From Bin80 sp965220935 (GTDB taxonomy: Bacteria; Bacteroidota; Rhodothermia; Rhodothermales; Bin80): 64,000 bases of DNA. Below, in pieces: positions 37,111 to 46,780 of this stretch; position 1 is the stretch's first letter, and each line of letters begins with the position of its first letter. The notes beneath the pieces were generated by a model, which was not told where the DNA came from, made no database searches, and was given only the letters and a program-made list of their open reading frames with translations. The stretch is taken from positions 186,001-250,000 of the forward strand of contig OZ244857.1 of the NCBI GenBank assembly GCA_965220935.1. Reading direction: 5' to 3'. A program made the position numbers and the translations under genes.

Positions 37111-40100
37111 TTATAGGTTGACGTTCACGCCAAAACTGACAGAACGGGTCGTGAAGTATTCAAGACGGCGCTCAATGCCTGGCCCGAGGGGACCAACAGT
37201 CGCTCCTTGTCCAGATTGCCCTTGATCACGGTCTACATACCTCACTTGGGGGTTGAGACCAGTATAACCAGTGATGGTAAACAGATTGTTGCCTGATAAA
37301 TAGATTCTCACTCGTTTAAGAGGAGTCGTTCCAATCACCGAAGCAGGGAGAGTATAACCAATAGATGCATTACTTAAGCGAATATAATCACCGTTCTCAA
37401 CATGGTAGCTAGACCAGCGGGGATCATCATTTAACTCGGCCAAATCAAATGCGTCTTGCAACACATTATAGGAAGAAATCTGTTTTGGTACAGAGTAAAA
37501 AGTGCTGAACATATTTGCGATTTGATGTCCAAAAACTCCTTCCAAGAAGAAACCAGCATCAAAATCTCCAACGGAAACTCTGTTTGTCCAGCCAATTTGA
37601 AAGTCGGGAAGTCCGTTTCCAAGGATGACCTCATCGGTTGGCTTATCGTCTGTTCCCGCGCCAAATACGAGATCTTCGTATTCTTTTTCTGAGCCATCAG
37701 AAGCGTGAAATAGCCATCGACCATTATCGCCAATTCTTGAGAAGCTAGGCCCCCACAGCTGCCCGATGGGTTCGCCTTCCTTAATGCGAATCATCTGAAC
37801 ATTATTAAGGCCAGGTGCTCCAGGTTCTGCCAAGAATTGGACATCTTCAGTTAAATACTCTTCAAGCATTGTTTCAGAGTAGATAGATCCAATAAAGCCA
37901 GTGTTCCATGAGAAATCACTTGATGTACTTCGTTGGAAGACATCAAAATCCAGTGATAGCTCAACACCACTGGTGGTGAGTTCTCCAACATTGCTCCATG
38001 TAGTTGGAAACAGGTTTGGAGGTACAGGAACTGCAATTTGGAAAAGTAAATCGCTAGTTGTGGATTGATATAAATCAATTCGTCCGCTCAGGCGATTATC
38101 AAGCGCTACAAAATCAAGGCCTATATTGGTTTCAGTCTTTTCTTCCCATTTTAGGTCTGGGTTAGGGTTACTGACGGGACTGAAGCTTTGAATATAAGTT
38201 CCGTTGACAAAGAAGCTGCCTTGCGGACCAAGTCTTGCAAGTGACAAGCCACTTTCGGGAGCATCCTGGCCAGTTTTACCAATACTGGCTCTGAGGCGGA
38301 ATTCACTGAAAGGTAGCTCAACTAAGTTGGCGATTTCAACCCCTGCGCCGGCGGACCAGAAGAGTCCCCATTTATTATCCACGCCAAATCGAGAAGATCC
38401 CTCTCTTCGAATGCTTCCATTCACAAAAAATGTGCCATCGTAATTAACGTTTATCCGACCAAAAAGTCCGATTAAACGGTTGGTATTACGGTAACTACCA
38501 ACATTTGCTTCTCCCTGATTAAAATCCTGAGCAAAGGAGAAATTGTTCACGGTAACGACATCGGTCACAAAATCACCTCCACCAGCGTCAAAACCCTCAT
38601 TGACAAAGTCATTGTACGAATACCCTGCGATGAGTTCAAGTGTAACATCATTGGTGACATCTCCAGCGTAATGCAGGGTTGACTCAAATAGTTCGCTTTC
38701 TGCATCTTGATAAAATTGTTCAGCGCGTCCTGGTCCGAGCGCGGCCGCTGTGGCTCCACCGCCAACTTTATGCCTGCGAGAATAGAAATTTCTCGCAATC
38801 ACATCATTGTTCTGAAAAGAGTATTGGGCGGCGATTGAGAGCCCTTGAAGAAGAGAAGATAGATCATACTCGGCCCGTAAGACTCCTGTAAATAGTTTAC
38901 TCTCACCGGTTCTACTTCCTTCTTCTATGATGGCAACTGGATTGAAATAGTTAAACAATGGTTGCTCAAAAAACCCACCAGTATTTTCAAATCCATCTGC
39001 TGAAACAGGGGCAGTAGGGTTCATGACACCAGCGAATTTGAAGGCATCAGCAAATCCGAAATTCATATCTGTTTTGGTCGCAGACAATTGTGCGGTAAGT
39101 TCCAATTTGTGATTGAGCGTCCACTGAGTGAAATTGAGTCGACCACCAAATTCATCAAAACCAGTGAATCGTTGGATTCCATCTCGATCGCGAAAGTTTC
39201 CAGAGACTCGATAAATTGAGTTTTCACTACCACCGCTGATAGCGAGAGTATGCACCATATTAGATCCTTGCTGAGTGACTTCCTTAAACCACTCAGTATT
39301 ATGGCCTAAGTCTGGAGCTGCGAATCCAGTCTGAGCCGAGAGTTGACGAAATTCTTCTCCTGACAACACATCCAGACGATTTTCAATCCCCTCAAAGGTA
39401 TAGTAGGCATTGTACTCAACAGAGAATCCCTCGCGAGCTTCACCCCCTTTGGTTGTGATCAGAATGACCCCAGCGGATCCGCGAGTTCCGTAGATTGCGG
39501 CAGCAGATGCATCCTTCAAAACATCAACGGATTCAATGTCCGTAGGATCAACACTATCAATACTTCCGCCGATGACACCGTCAATCACCACAAGTGGGGA
39601 TTGATTTGCTCCAAAAGAGGAAATGCCGCGTAGACGAACATCTGGCGAATCATTTGGATTGCCGTTACGAGTGGAAATCTGAAGTCCAGCGACCTTACCT
39701 TGAATCATATCTTCAACGGAATTTACATTGCCGCTAAGGAAATCATCCTCGCCAAGATTAGATACTGATCCTGTGATGGATCGACGCTCTTGTGATCCGT
39801 AACCGGTGACAACGAGCTCTTCGCCAATTTCAAATACCGTCTCGATTAAGTCAACATCAATGGTTGTTCGACCAGCGATACTAACTTCCTGCGTGTCAAA
39901 TCCAATGAAGGAAAAAACCAGAGTGTCCTGGAGCGATGGGACAGAGAGGCTATAAAGGCCATCAAAGTTTGTGACCGTGCCTTGTGCTGTTCCCATGATG
40001 ATTACATTAACTCCGGGTAAAGGATCTGAAGTCAGCGCATCTCGAACAGTTCCCTGAACCTGTTCTTGCGCGAAAGCGCTTCCAGAACAAAATGTAATTA

Positions 40101-40137
40101 AGGGGACAAGCATAAAAAGAAGTAATCGTTTTTTCAT
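37111..40137 (-). CDS. SusC/RagA family TonB-linked outer-membrane protein
   Basis: TonB-dependent transporter of 1008 residues. I use the ATG at 40137, which gives the signal peptide ending SAFAQ; the ATG at 40173 adds 12 residues without signal character. After the signal comes a carboxypeptidase-regulatory-like domain (VQGTVRDALTSDPLPGVNV to FSFIGF), then the plug domain (VVTGYGSQERRSITGSVS, LRGISSFGANQSPLVVIDG, DVLKDASAAAIYGTRGSAG), then the barrel. The three features identify SusC rather than a simple TonB receptor. Operon partner of the SusD gene downstream, ended by the terminator at 35357-35383. Confidence 0.93.
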   Translation of the reverse strand: MKKRLLLFMLVPLITFCSGSAFAQEQVQGTVRDALTSDPLPGVNVIIMGTAQGTVTNFDGLYSLSVPSLQDTLVFSFIGFDTQEVSIAGRTTIDVDLIETVFEIGEELVVTGYGSQERRSITGSVSNLGEDDFLSGNVNSVEDMIQGKVAGLQISTRNGNPNDSPDVRLRGISSFGANQSPLVVIDGVIGGSIDSVDPTDIESVDVLKDASAAAIYGTRGSAGVILITTKGGEAREGFSVEYNAYYTFEGIENRLDVLSGEEFRQLSAQTGFAAPDLGHNTEWFKEVTQQGSNMVHTLAISGGSENSIYRVSGNFRDRDGIQRFTGFDEFGGRLNFTQWTLNHKLELTAQLSATKTDMNFGFADAFKFAGVMNPTAPVSADGFENTGGFFEQPLFNYFNPVAIIEEGSRTGESKLFTGVLRAEYDLSSLLQGLSIAAQYSFQNNDVIARNFYSRRHKVGGGATAAALGPGRAEQFYQDAESELFESTLHYAGDVTNDVTLELIAGYSYNDFVNEGFDAGGGDFVTDVVTVNNFSFAQDFNQGEANVGSYRNTNRLIGLFGRINVNYDGTFFVNGSIRREGSSRFGVDNKWGLFWSAGAGVEIANLVELPFSEFRLRASIGKTGQDAPESGLSLARLGPQGSFFVNGTYIQSFSPVSNPNPDLKWEEKTETNIGLDFVALDNRLSGRIDLYQSTTSDLLFQIAVPVPPNLFPTTWSNVGELTTSGVELSLDFDVFQRSTSSDFSWNTGFIGSIYSETMLEEYLTEDVQFLAEPGAPGLNNVQMIRIKEGEPIGQLWGPSFSRIGDNGRWLFHASDGSEKEYEDLVFGAGTDDKPTDEVILGNGLPDFQIGWTNRVSVGDFDAGFFLEGVFGHQIANMFSTFYSVPKQISSYNVLQDAFDLAELNDDPRWSSYHVENGDYIRLSNASIGYTLPASVIGTTPLKRVRIYLSGNNLFTITGYTGLNPQVRYVDRDQGQSGQGATVGPLGPGIERRLEYFTTRSVSFGVNVNL

Positions 40138-40447
40138 GTTTGAAATGTTTAGTGATAGACGAAACGCATACAATATTCTACTAACTCACCTTAATATACA
40201 ATAATTATTCAAATCTCAGACTATTTGGTCAACAGATGCTTCCTTGAGTCCTAATAAATTCGAATATTAGCGGAGAGTAGCAGGAGCCATAGAGATATAG
40301 GCCTATGGTGTCAACTAACGATGGAATGTATACGTTGAAAGCTCAGTTGTAGTAAGGCAGAAATGGGGGCAAAAAGAGCCATTAACCCGCATCATTCAAG
40401 AACACATAAGCAACTTGTTAGCGCATATCAGATCTCTACACTAAGTA

Positions 40448-41107
40448 GTGCCCGTTCAAGTGTGTCACGTAAAATATAATTTGAGTAAGCAAATGACTTA
40501 GCACCATTTATAGAAGCTATATAAGGGATGGAGGTAGGTCCTCCACAACCGCTGTACAGGCGGAGGTTGTAAACCACCCACAGATGCGATATTTAAGAGG
40601 TATCGTGGTGAGCGTGTTGGGAAAAAGTAGGGATAGAACCCTTCAGGTGTGAATCAAAGCGTTGAACGCAAGTGAACCTTGATGACGTGTCGAAAACAAT
40701 CAGATGAACGTCAAAACGAGGGAGCTGGACGAAGTTGGAGTGAAACTGCTTAATGGCCTCCAGCATATGGATGGTGAGACTTTGGTTTGGCCCTTATATG
40801 GAACATGGGAACCTGTCGGGATGCGGTTAAGGGAGCCTGACAAGCCGGCCGTGCCCGTAAATCATTAAGTACCGATGCAACCCACAGGGGCGGACCAGAT
40901 CTTATGTAGCGTTGATGTTTTTGTATGGAAGCGGAGCGAAGGGGCTGGCCTATGGCGTTGACATTAACCGCCAAACCCGAGAGGGGAGGAGGCGACCGAT
41001 GGAGACGGTAGCAGTCGCAAGACTGTTTATAGGAAGGGCCGTATGAATTGAGAGGTTCACATACGGTTCTTGAGGGCCTGGGTGTGAAATTCCTCGGACT
41101 ACACAAC
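40448..41107 (+). ncRNA. Group II intron lacking its protein (ORF-less)
   Basis: The stretch has no credible coding frame but carries the conserved RNA text of bacterial group II introns: GAACGTCAAAACG, GGAACATGGGAACCTGTCG, TTAAGGGAGCCTGACAAGC, CCCGTAAATCATTAAGTAC, CACAGGGGCGGA and GGAGCGAAGGGG (domains I-III). Domain V is at 41036-41070 and a domain-VI-like arm ends in CTACACAAC at 41107. No reverse transcriptase/maturase is encoded in domain IV, so splicing or movement would need a protein from another copy. The 5' end is uncertain; a GTGCCCG at 40448 is my best guess for the GTGYG-type start. Lies between susC and a restriction-modification operon. Confidence 0.82.
41036..41070 (+). ncRNA. 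Group II intron domain V
   Basis: The stem GGCCGTATG pairs with CATACGGTT, capped by a GAGA (GNRA) tetraloop. The usual catalytic triad AGC reads GGC here, a change that might weaken activity. Confidence 0.85.
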
Positions 41108-41714
41108 TCCCTATATTTTTATCATAAGACTGACGATTTTTGAGGTTTTTTTTTCTGAAAAGAGAAATATCACATCTCAAGATTCCCTTACACGCAATCA
41201 AACACCACATCACCGCAATTTTTCAATAATTGATCTCAGGATACCTTCATTTGGAGGTTTTGCAAGAGTCTAGCATGTCCACATCAATCGTAAAGTGGTG
41301 CATGTCGTCAATGATGATTTCCAGAGTTTCTCAATCTTCTGGTCTTGCATTGCAGTGAACGTTCTGCAACAAATGCTGTCAACCTTGGCTACAGAGTAGG
41401 CTTTCCACCCAACACTGTTACTCTGCGTGGGTTGAATATATATGGACGGGTTTGATAGGGAAAATCTACTAAAATCAAGAATGTACGTTCATTTGCAGTA
41501 GATTTATGATTAGACTTCTGCATGCATTTAGAATACATCCTATGTATCATTCAATTTCGCTTCAAAGTTGCTGTATAAACCTTGATGATTTGTCACACCT
41601 CGTAAACTTTTTATTGATCAGGTTGAAACGGATTTGGAGAGATAAAACAATTGATCCGAAACCCTGAGCAATTCGGAAGAATCGGTATTCCTCAAAACTT
41701 CCATAGCCACGCTT
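41108..41714 (+). other. Gene-free stretch with possible transposase remnant
   Basis: No intact gene. Around 41400-41505 one frame reads AFHPTLLLCVG, a stop, then IYMDGFDRENLLKSRM, faintly like the AYHP...LLK segment of IS1182-type transposases. This is too short and divergent to call. The rest shows nothing. Confidence 0.3.
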
Positions 41715-42266
41715 CTACTTGCTACCTTGCTTTCCCCCGTAGAATTCGGTAGGAGGCTTGATAGGTATGTTGAGGGATAAGACATTGGATGGATCATTGC
41801 ATAGCTTTCGCAATGCTTTACCAGACAATGTAATTTGGTCTCCAGGATTTTTGATTTCGCTTTGATCAACCATTGAAGGATCTCCATACACTATTCCCAC
41901 ATCGGATCGAATGAATAAAGTAGCATGCTGCCACTTTCGATATCCCCGTCCCCTGAGATTAATCAATCCAACAGCGGACCAACTTTTGGCAAAAGAGCCC
42001 TTGCAAGAAAGTTTCTTATCATTGGGAAGTAGGATATCACCTCCGTGAGACTCTTCTCCATAGAGAATTGCATGAATACCAACAGAGCGTAAAAGAGCAC
42101 AAACAAACACCTCCATTGCGCCACCAACAATAAATCTATTTTCTGGAATTGTAGTGTTGTAGGAAAGGATCAATTCTGTCGACGCTCTTTCAAACTCTTT
42201 TCTGGCTGTGTCAGAACTGTGCTCTCTCAATCTCTGAAAAACTCTGCGTTCATGTATATATTGCAT
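41715..42266 (-). CDS. Putative type II restriction endonuclease
   Basis: A 183-residue protein not matched to a named enzyme. Evidence for a restriction role is context: its ATG (42264-42266) overlaps the TGA of the reconstructed DNA methyltransferase gene as TGATG, the classic coupled order of a restriction-modification operon. Internally, AILYGEESHGGDILLPNDKKLSCKG (about residues 66-90, quoted in parts: GEESHGGD and KKLSCKG) could supply the Asp and x-Lys of a PD-(D/E)XK core. The frame is intact. Expression may be changed because a 2.5-kb IS element now lies just upstream. An alternative is an accessory protein of the methyltransferase. Confidence 0.55.
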   Translation of the reverse strand: MQYIHERRVFQRLREHSSDTARKEFERASTELILSYNTTIPENRFIVGGAMEVFVCALLRSVGIHAILYGEESHGGDILLPNDKKLSCKGSFAKSWSAVGLINLRGRGYRKWQHATLFIRSDVGIVYGDPSMVDQSEIKNPGDQITLSGKALRKLCNDPSNVLSLNIPIKPPTEFYGGKQGSK

Positions 42267-42332
42267 CAACTTGTAGGAATTTTGTCAAACTTTGCAATGA
42301 GATTGTATGGCCTTTCGGCAGGAGGACTAGCT

Positions 42333-42366
42333 CTGCCCTGTAGCCAAAAGTATATTTTGACAATTA
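42333..42366 (+). repeat. Left inverted repeat of the IS4-type element
   Basis: Begins CTGCCCTGTAGCC; imperfect complement of 44835-44867. Confidence 0.75.
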
Positions 42367-42501
42367 AGTATGCGAAGATCCATCACAAATTTCAAGAATT
42401 TGTATGGTATAGCCTTCCAAACCATTCCATTTCAGCATGATTTCCGAGTTGAAGTGCTGGAAAAATACTCTTGAATCAACCGGTCTACACAGACGGATTC
42501 T

Positions 42502-44793
42502 CTACCAGTTTACTTTACCTATGGCTTCCAACTCCTCATACGCAACGGCGCGGATCTGCAAACTTGAATAGCCACGCCACATGATCTCATGACCGGGCGG
42601 TGGATCATGTTTACGGTTCATATAGCCCCCCATCATAGCCACCGTCAGGATAGCCGAAGATACGTTTGTGGGAACAGGAAGTCGATAATTCTCAGCATAG
42701 ACTTGGAGCATCTTCGCCTCGGATCCTCTGAAAAACACCTCCATCTCCAAGTCCCCCGCCACACGTCCCATTAGAGTCATTAGCATGATGCGCCAGGTAA
42801 TAATCATGTATACCGTCAGGACCCGATGCAGGACCTTTGGTTTCTGGAACCGTAGCTTTTCTACCTTACAGCCACTCTTGAGCACCCGAAAGGTATCTTC
42901 CACACGCCAGCGCAACTTGTAATAGTTAATCATCTGCTGTGCCTCTTTCAGGCTTGTAACCTCTTGTGTCGTTACCAAATACCATTCAATCGGCTTTGCA
43001 TCCTCAGGTGGATTAAGTTCACGTAGATGGATCCCCCAAACGGGCATGGGGGCTTGCGCTGGATCCTTGGTTGGGGGAAGCATCACTTTACGGAAGCGAA
43101 TTTCCATACGCGCATTTCGGCCCGGCCGACCTTCACTGGTCACACGCCCCGATTTCATCCGACGACTCAAATCCTCCACCTTCAACTCTACTAGCCCGGC
43201 AGGCGATCCCTTTCGCATGGTCCTGAAAAGTCGGGTGTTTTTGGACTTGTCCAGCACACGGTCATGTTTGGCCCGCACTAAAATCTCGGTTCGCTGTAAG
43301 GCGCGCTGCTCGGACAAAATCTCAAATGCATCGGCCTCTCGGTCCATCACACAAATTGCACGAGTTTTGCGAGGCAGCGTTTCGCTGGCTTTCTCAACCG
43401 CATGCAGTCCATCCAGCCAAGTCTGTGTTTTTGGGGTCTGTTTCCCATAACTGCAGTTCACGATCCCTAATGGAAGTCCTTCCTCTGCACTCACGGCAAT
43501 CGTTGCATGGAGATGAATTCCGTAGGCCTTTGCACTGGTCTGGTTTTCTCCAATGACATCAAAGCCCTCTGTATTGGTTCGCGTCGTGAACGAGAGTTTG
43601 GTGCCATCCTGAATAAAAAGCACCGTCTCTTGGGTTCGCATTCGCTCAATGGTCCGTTGCAAATGCGGGGCATGAATATCCTCATTGGAAATGCCGAGTT
43701 CATCGGCCTTTGCAAAGAACCTGTAGTACCCCTGAAGTGCCGCGGAATCGCGCTTGGGGGATGCCGTGCTAGGTGTGCCGACCGTGTTGGCCATCAGACG
43801 TACACTTTTGACCAAGCGGGCCGTGCGACGACGATCTCCAAGCTCTGCACGGCCAAACTCCTGATTCGCCCAGTGGTCCGCATCCAATCCAGTGCCCGGC
43901 TCCAGACGCGGATATAAGTCCACAGAGGGAACCCCCAGGTGTGTACGCCAGTTTGGATCCAACTCATAGGCAAATATCTTTTTCTTTGACTTGGGCGCAT
44001 CCGTAGCCGACGCATGCCGTCCCTGTCCCTTTGTACGCCCTAGATAGTGAAATCCCGCAGCCCGAAAACAAGTTCCATCGTAGTCTGGACCCACAAACGT
44101 TTCTACCACATAGGGCGCATAATCATAGCGGGCCATAAAATCAGAGGGAAGTCGATGCAAAACGCGTGCTAAGATGGAACTCGCCAAATTCTTGCAACGA
44201 ACCTCTGGGCGGATCAAAAATCGACTGAGGTTCGCGACACGATACAGGTTTTGCATACGGGTGCTGAGATCCCATGCCATCCAGGCATCGCGTGCCCCTA
44301 GATGCAATGCCGCGGCGGAGAAGCCCACCGCACCCAGGTACCCAGAGGTACTCCGAATCAAATACCGCACCTGAGCACCCGCAAATGTAGTCGTTCCTTT
44401 TGGGTGCTCCCGAGCGAGAAGCGTATTCCAGATTGCACGAGCCTGCGAACCCGTGACCAGAAGAATCTCCAAATCCTGAATCTGCCGCACATCTGCGGGA
44501 ACGTCAACCGGGGCTGGAACGCTTTCCTCCAGTAGACGCGGACCACGAACAAAGGAAGCCGTCTGTGGCTTGGGAAGCGAAACATGTCCTTCCTCTTCCA
44601 GAACATATAACGCCTTCATGCAACCGGAAATACGAGGTCGTCCCTTGGTATTCAACAACTTGAACTTTGAACAAATCAGTTTCCCGAGAGCCTGACGACT
44701 CTTGTCCTGATTTGAGGTGACGAGCTCGGACAAGGTCGGCAAATCGCTCCGAAGAGTCGCTAAAATGGTTTGCTGTACTTGCATTTTTTGCAT
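42502..44793 (-). CDS. IS4/Tn5-type transposase with N-terminal DruA (DUF4338) domain
   Basis: Start ATG at 44793 (MQKMQVQQ); the open frame also runs on upstream into the interrupted methyltransferase. 763 residues. Residues about 90-300 match DruA/DUF4338 (VTGSQARAIWNTLLAREHPKG, GAQVRYLIRS, GFSAAALHLGARDAWMAWD, RFLIRPEVRCKNLASSILA). From about 320 comes the Tn5-like part: WANQEFGRAELGDRRRTARL, FIQDGTKLSFT with the first catalytic Asp, CVMDREADAFEI with the second, and YYKLRWRVEDTFRVLKSGCKVEKL with the YREK-like catalytic Glu region. The DruA name comes from Druantia antiphage systems, but here it is part of a transposase. Confidence 0.88.
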   Translation of the reverse strand: MQKMQVQQTILATLRSDLPTLSELVTSNQDKSRQALGKLICSKFKLLNTKGRPRISGCMKALYVLEEEGHVSLPKPQTASFVRGPRLLEESVPAPVDVPADVRQIQDLEILLVTGSQARAIWNTLLAREHPKGTTTFAGAQVRYLIRSTSGYLGAVGFSAAALHLGARDAWMAWDLSTRMQNLYRVANLSRFLIRPEVRCKNLASSILARVLHRLPSDFMARYDYAPYVVETFVGPDYDGTCFRAAGFHYLGRTKGQGRHASATDAPKSKKKIFAYELDPNWRTHLGVPSVDLYPRLEPGTGLDADHWANQEFGRAELGDRRRTARLVKSVRLMANTVGTPSTASPKRDSAALQGYYRFFAKADELGISNEDIHAPHLQRTIERMRTQETVLFIQDGTKLSFTTRTNTEGFDVIGENQTSAKAYGIHLHATIAVSAEEGLPLGIVNCSYGKQTPKTQTWLDGLHAVEKASETLPRKTRAICVMDREADAFEILSEQRALQRTEILVRAKHDRVLDKSKNTRLFRTMRKGSPAGLVELKVEDLSRRMKSGRVTSEGRPGRNARMEIRFRKVMLPPTKDPAQAPMPVWGIHLRELNPPEDAKPIEWYLVTTQEVTSLKEAQQMINYYKLRWRVEDTFRVLKSGCKVEKLRFQKPKVLHRVLTVYMIITWRIMLMTLMGRVAGDLEMEVFFRGSEAKMLQVYAENYRLPVPTNVSSAILTVAMMGGYMNRKHDPPPGHEIMWRGYSSLQIRAVAYEELEAIGKVNW

Positions 44794-44833
44794 AGTAAAG
44801 TGAAGAATAACACAATAATACGCAATAAAAGTT

Positions 44834-44867
44834 TTATTGTCAAATATAAGTATTGATAACAAGGCAG
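44834..44867 (-). repeat. Right inverted repeat of the IS4-type element
   Basis: Complement begins CTGCCTTGTTATC and continues to TTGACAAT, as at the left end. Confidence 0.75.
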
Positions 44868-45663
44868 GACTAGCTATTCGCTCCATAGAAAGATCTATGT
44901 ATTTTTGTTCAATATCATATCCTACGGACTTTCGATTTAGTTTGAGTGCTGCCAGTGCGGTTTGACCACTCCCGAGAAAAGGGTCCAGTACCGAGTCGCC
45001 TTCATCTGAGTACAGTAAGATCAATCGGCGAACCAGTTCCATAGGATAGGGGCATGGATGGTCAATGGTTCTTGGTGGAACGGGCGCAATATGCCACACA
45101 TTGTTGGCTACATCATACTTAAATACCGTGTCAATGGGATGCGATTCACTTTTCCCCCTTCGTTTTTCACCGGGCTTACGAAAAACGAGGATGTACTCCG
45201 TCATAATGTTTGGATAGTAATAACCTGATTTTTGATGCTGAATATAGGAACCAGCACGCTTGACCCCTCCAGTCACTTTATTCCAGATTATATCTTGATG
45301 AAATTCCCATCCTATTTCCATCATTCGTGAGGTGATCAACATTGGAAGAGGATAATGATATCCGTTCTGCAATAGAGTGCCTATGACGATCGCACAAAAC
45401 CCACCCTCTAAGGTAACTCTATTAACCTCCTTAAAAACGGACTCAATATTATCAAGATAAGACTCAATAGAATCGCCGAATTGAGAATAGGCACGCTCTC
45501 TGTACCATACCTGTTGTCCATCTTTATTCCTTGTCTTATGTCTGTCATAGTCAATGGCATCCCAGTAAGGAGGGGATGTTACCGTAAGAGCAATAGAATT
45601 ATTCTCGCATTGCTCCATCTTTTCTGACGATTGACAATAAAACATTGGCTGACTTATGGTCAT
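44868..45663 (-). pseudogene. Beta-class DNA methyltransferase (N4-C or N6-A), 3' end displaced by an IS
   Basis: The first 265 codons remain here. Catalytic motif IV TSPPYWDAIDY is near residue 30 and the AdoMet-binding motif I VLDPFLGSGQTALAALKL near residue 230, in the order of beta-class enzymes; SPPYW favours cytosine-N4. The missing end (SPPAERPYNLIAKFDKIPTS, then TGA at 42266-42268) lies on the far side of the IS. Uninterrupted the enzyme would have 284 residues. As now arranged the frame reads through the IS end into the transposase, giving a 1053-codon chimeric ORF that keeps every catalytic motif. Residual methylation activity is thus possible. Confidence 0.85.
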
Positions 45664-46023
45664 TAGCTCGTCTTCATTTAGTTAAGTGATGAGATCTTTA
45701 GTTGTTGGCTCTATACCAAGAACCTATTTGATCAAATCTTAGTGAACGAAAACTTTGCATAGTCCATTCAAAACGAAGTAATAAAAATTCCATTATAGCA
45801 AGTTGATAGGTCATCCATTACGTATGCATAGCCTTGCATGATTAATATTTGAAGTGAGCAACTCGTACTTCCATTTATAAGCGAATGTTCTTTGACTCTG
45901 AACAGGTTTGCTGATGTCTGGACTCTCTGGACTATTAACACTCAGGGTGATTATTTCCATTGCTGTCTAATTCATGTTCACCCGACACCAACAGAATGAT
46001 TGTAAAAGGTTTTCATACGAATA
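45664..46023 (+). other. Gene-free stretch between the methyltransferase and the duplicated block
   Basis: No open frame or repeat is supported. It must include the promoter of the restriction-modification operon on the minus strand. Confidence 0.4.
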
Positions 46024-46126
46024 GTATTATTCTCCTAATGACAAAACCATAGTCATTCCCAAGAAAGCAATTAGAGACGAGTATCACGAGAGGGCGAAAA
46101 GATTTGAAGCGCGACACAATGACTAA
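46024..46126 (+). pseudogene. 3' fragment of a Panacea-domain gene
   Basis: Only the last 33 codons are left (SPNDKTIVIPKKAIRDEYHE and onward to TAA at 46124), still in frame and the same as the C-terminus of the intact gene at 53500-53961. Confidence 0.85.
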
Positions 46127-46503
46127 TTCTAAGTCAACGCAGCCTCCCTATGGGTGGTTTGAAAAGCCTATTGATCAACGAGTTTAGATCCTGCAGATGT
46201 GGCGGAGTGGATATCACAATTCGCTACTGCCAATGAAACACAAACCTTAGAGGCTCCATTCGTCATTAAGGAGGAACAGAAAAACAAGAACAGATTCTGA
46301 TACGCCATTGCTTTTGTCTCCATATCAACGGCTTGGCTAATTTTCGTTGGATTCATTGTTTTGGCGCATGATTGGGGTCTTTGGGGTTTCAAGTTGGAAT
46401 CCACAGTACTCAATTTCTTCTGGGTACGACAAGCTTAACGTTCTTGGCCTATATTTTTTAATTGCTAATATTTGTTTTACGGGAACGGCCACAACAAAAT
46501 CTA
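46119..46503 (+). pseudogene. Decayed copy of the 2-TM membrane protein gene
   Basis: The ATG at 46119 overlaps the preceding stop just as in the intact copy. A one-base deletion (GATCAACGAG against GATCAAACGAG), a deletion of CTGCAAGCTGCC, a TGA where the intact copy codes Arg-phenylalanine, and later indels break the frame. Confidence 0.85.
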
Positions 46504-46780
46504 TCACATGTTGCTTTCTTGGGCCTCATCTTTCTCTGATTTAATGACAAAAAAATCCAAATCACAGTATATTAATACCGGTATGATTGGGAATTTGACA
46601 TCAATTTGGGGGTTTTGGAGACCACTCAATCCAGATTATTAGAGATCTCTTGTTGGCCATAGAAATCCACTTTTGATGCGCCAAATCTACCCGATTCACA
46701 AATAATGAAGCAAATTCGTATCTTTTTATTGGCACACGCCGGTAGCAGTCGTTTATTTTCAGTTTCAAAAATTAATTTAT

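Larger units (their letters stand above)
42333..44867 (-). mobile_element. IS4-family (Tn5-like) insertion sequence with DruA domain transposase
   Basis: Imperfect inverted repeats of about 34 bp mark the ends: left CTGCCCTGTAGCCAAAAGT from 42333, right (complement) CTGCCTTGTTATCAATACT from 44867, both continuing into TTGACAAT. The direct repeat GACTAGCT flanks it (42325-42332 and 44868-44875; the exact match extends to 10 bp, AGGACTAGCT, partly overlapping the end). Removing the element and one repeat copy restores the methyltransferase frame. One gene inside. Tn5/IS50 also starts CTG and makes a similar-sized duplication. Confidence 0.85.

Noticed and set aside
40750..41106. Open frame of 118 codons on the minus strand
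   Set aside because: It is antisense to the group II intron RNA, including domain V; no protein family.
41400..41505. IS1182 transposase remnant
   Set aside because: Only about 30 residues of weak likeness with a stop in the middle; noted in the gene-free stretch but not called.
42502..45663. Reading the 1053-codon frame as a natural methyltransferase-DruA fusion defence protein
   Set aside because: Target duplication, inverted repeats and the recovered methyltransferase tail beyond the IS show it is an insertion product.
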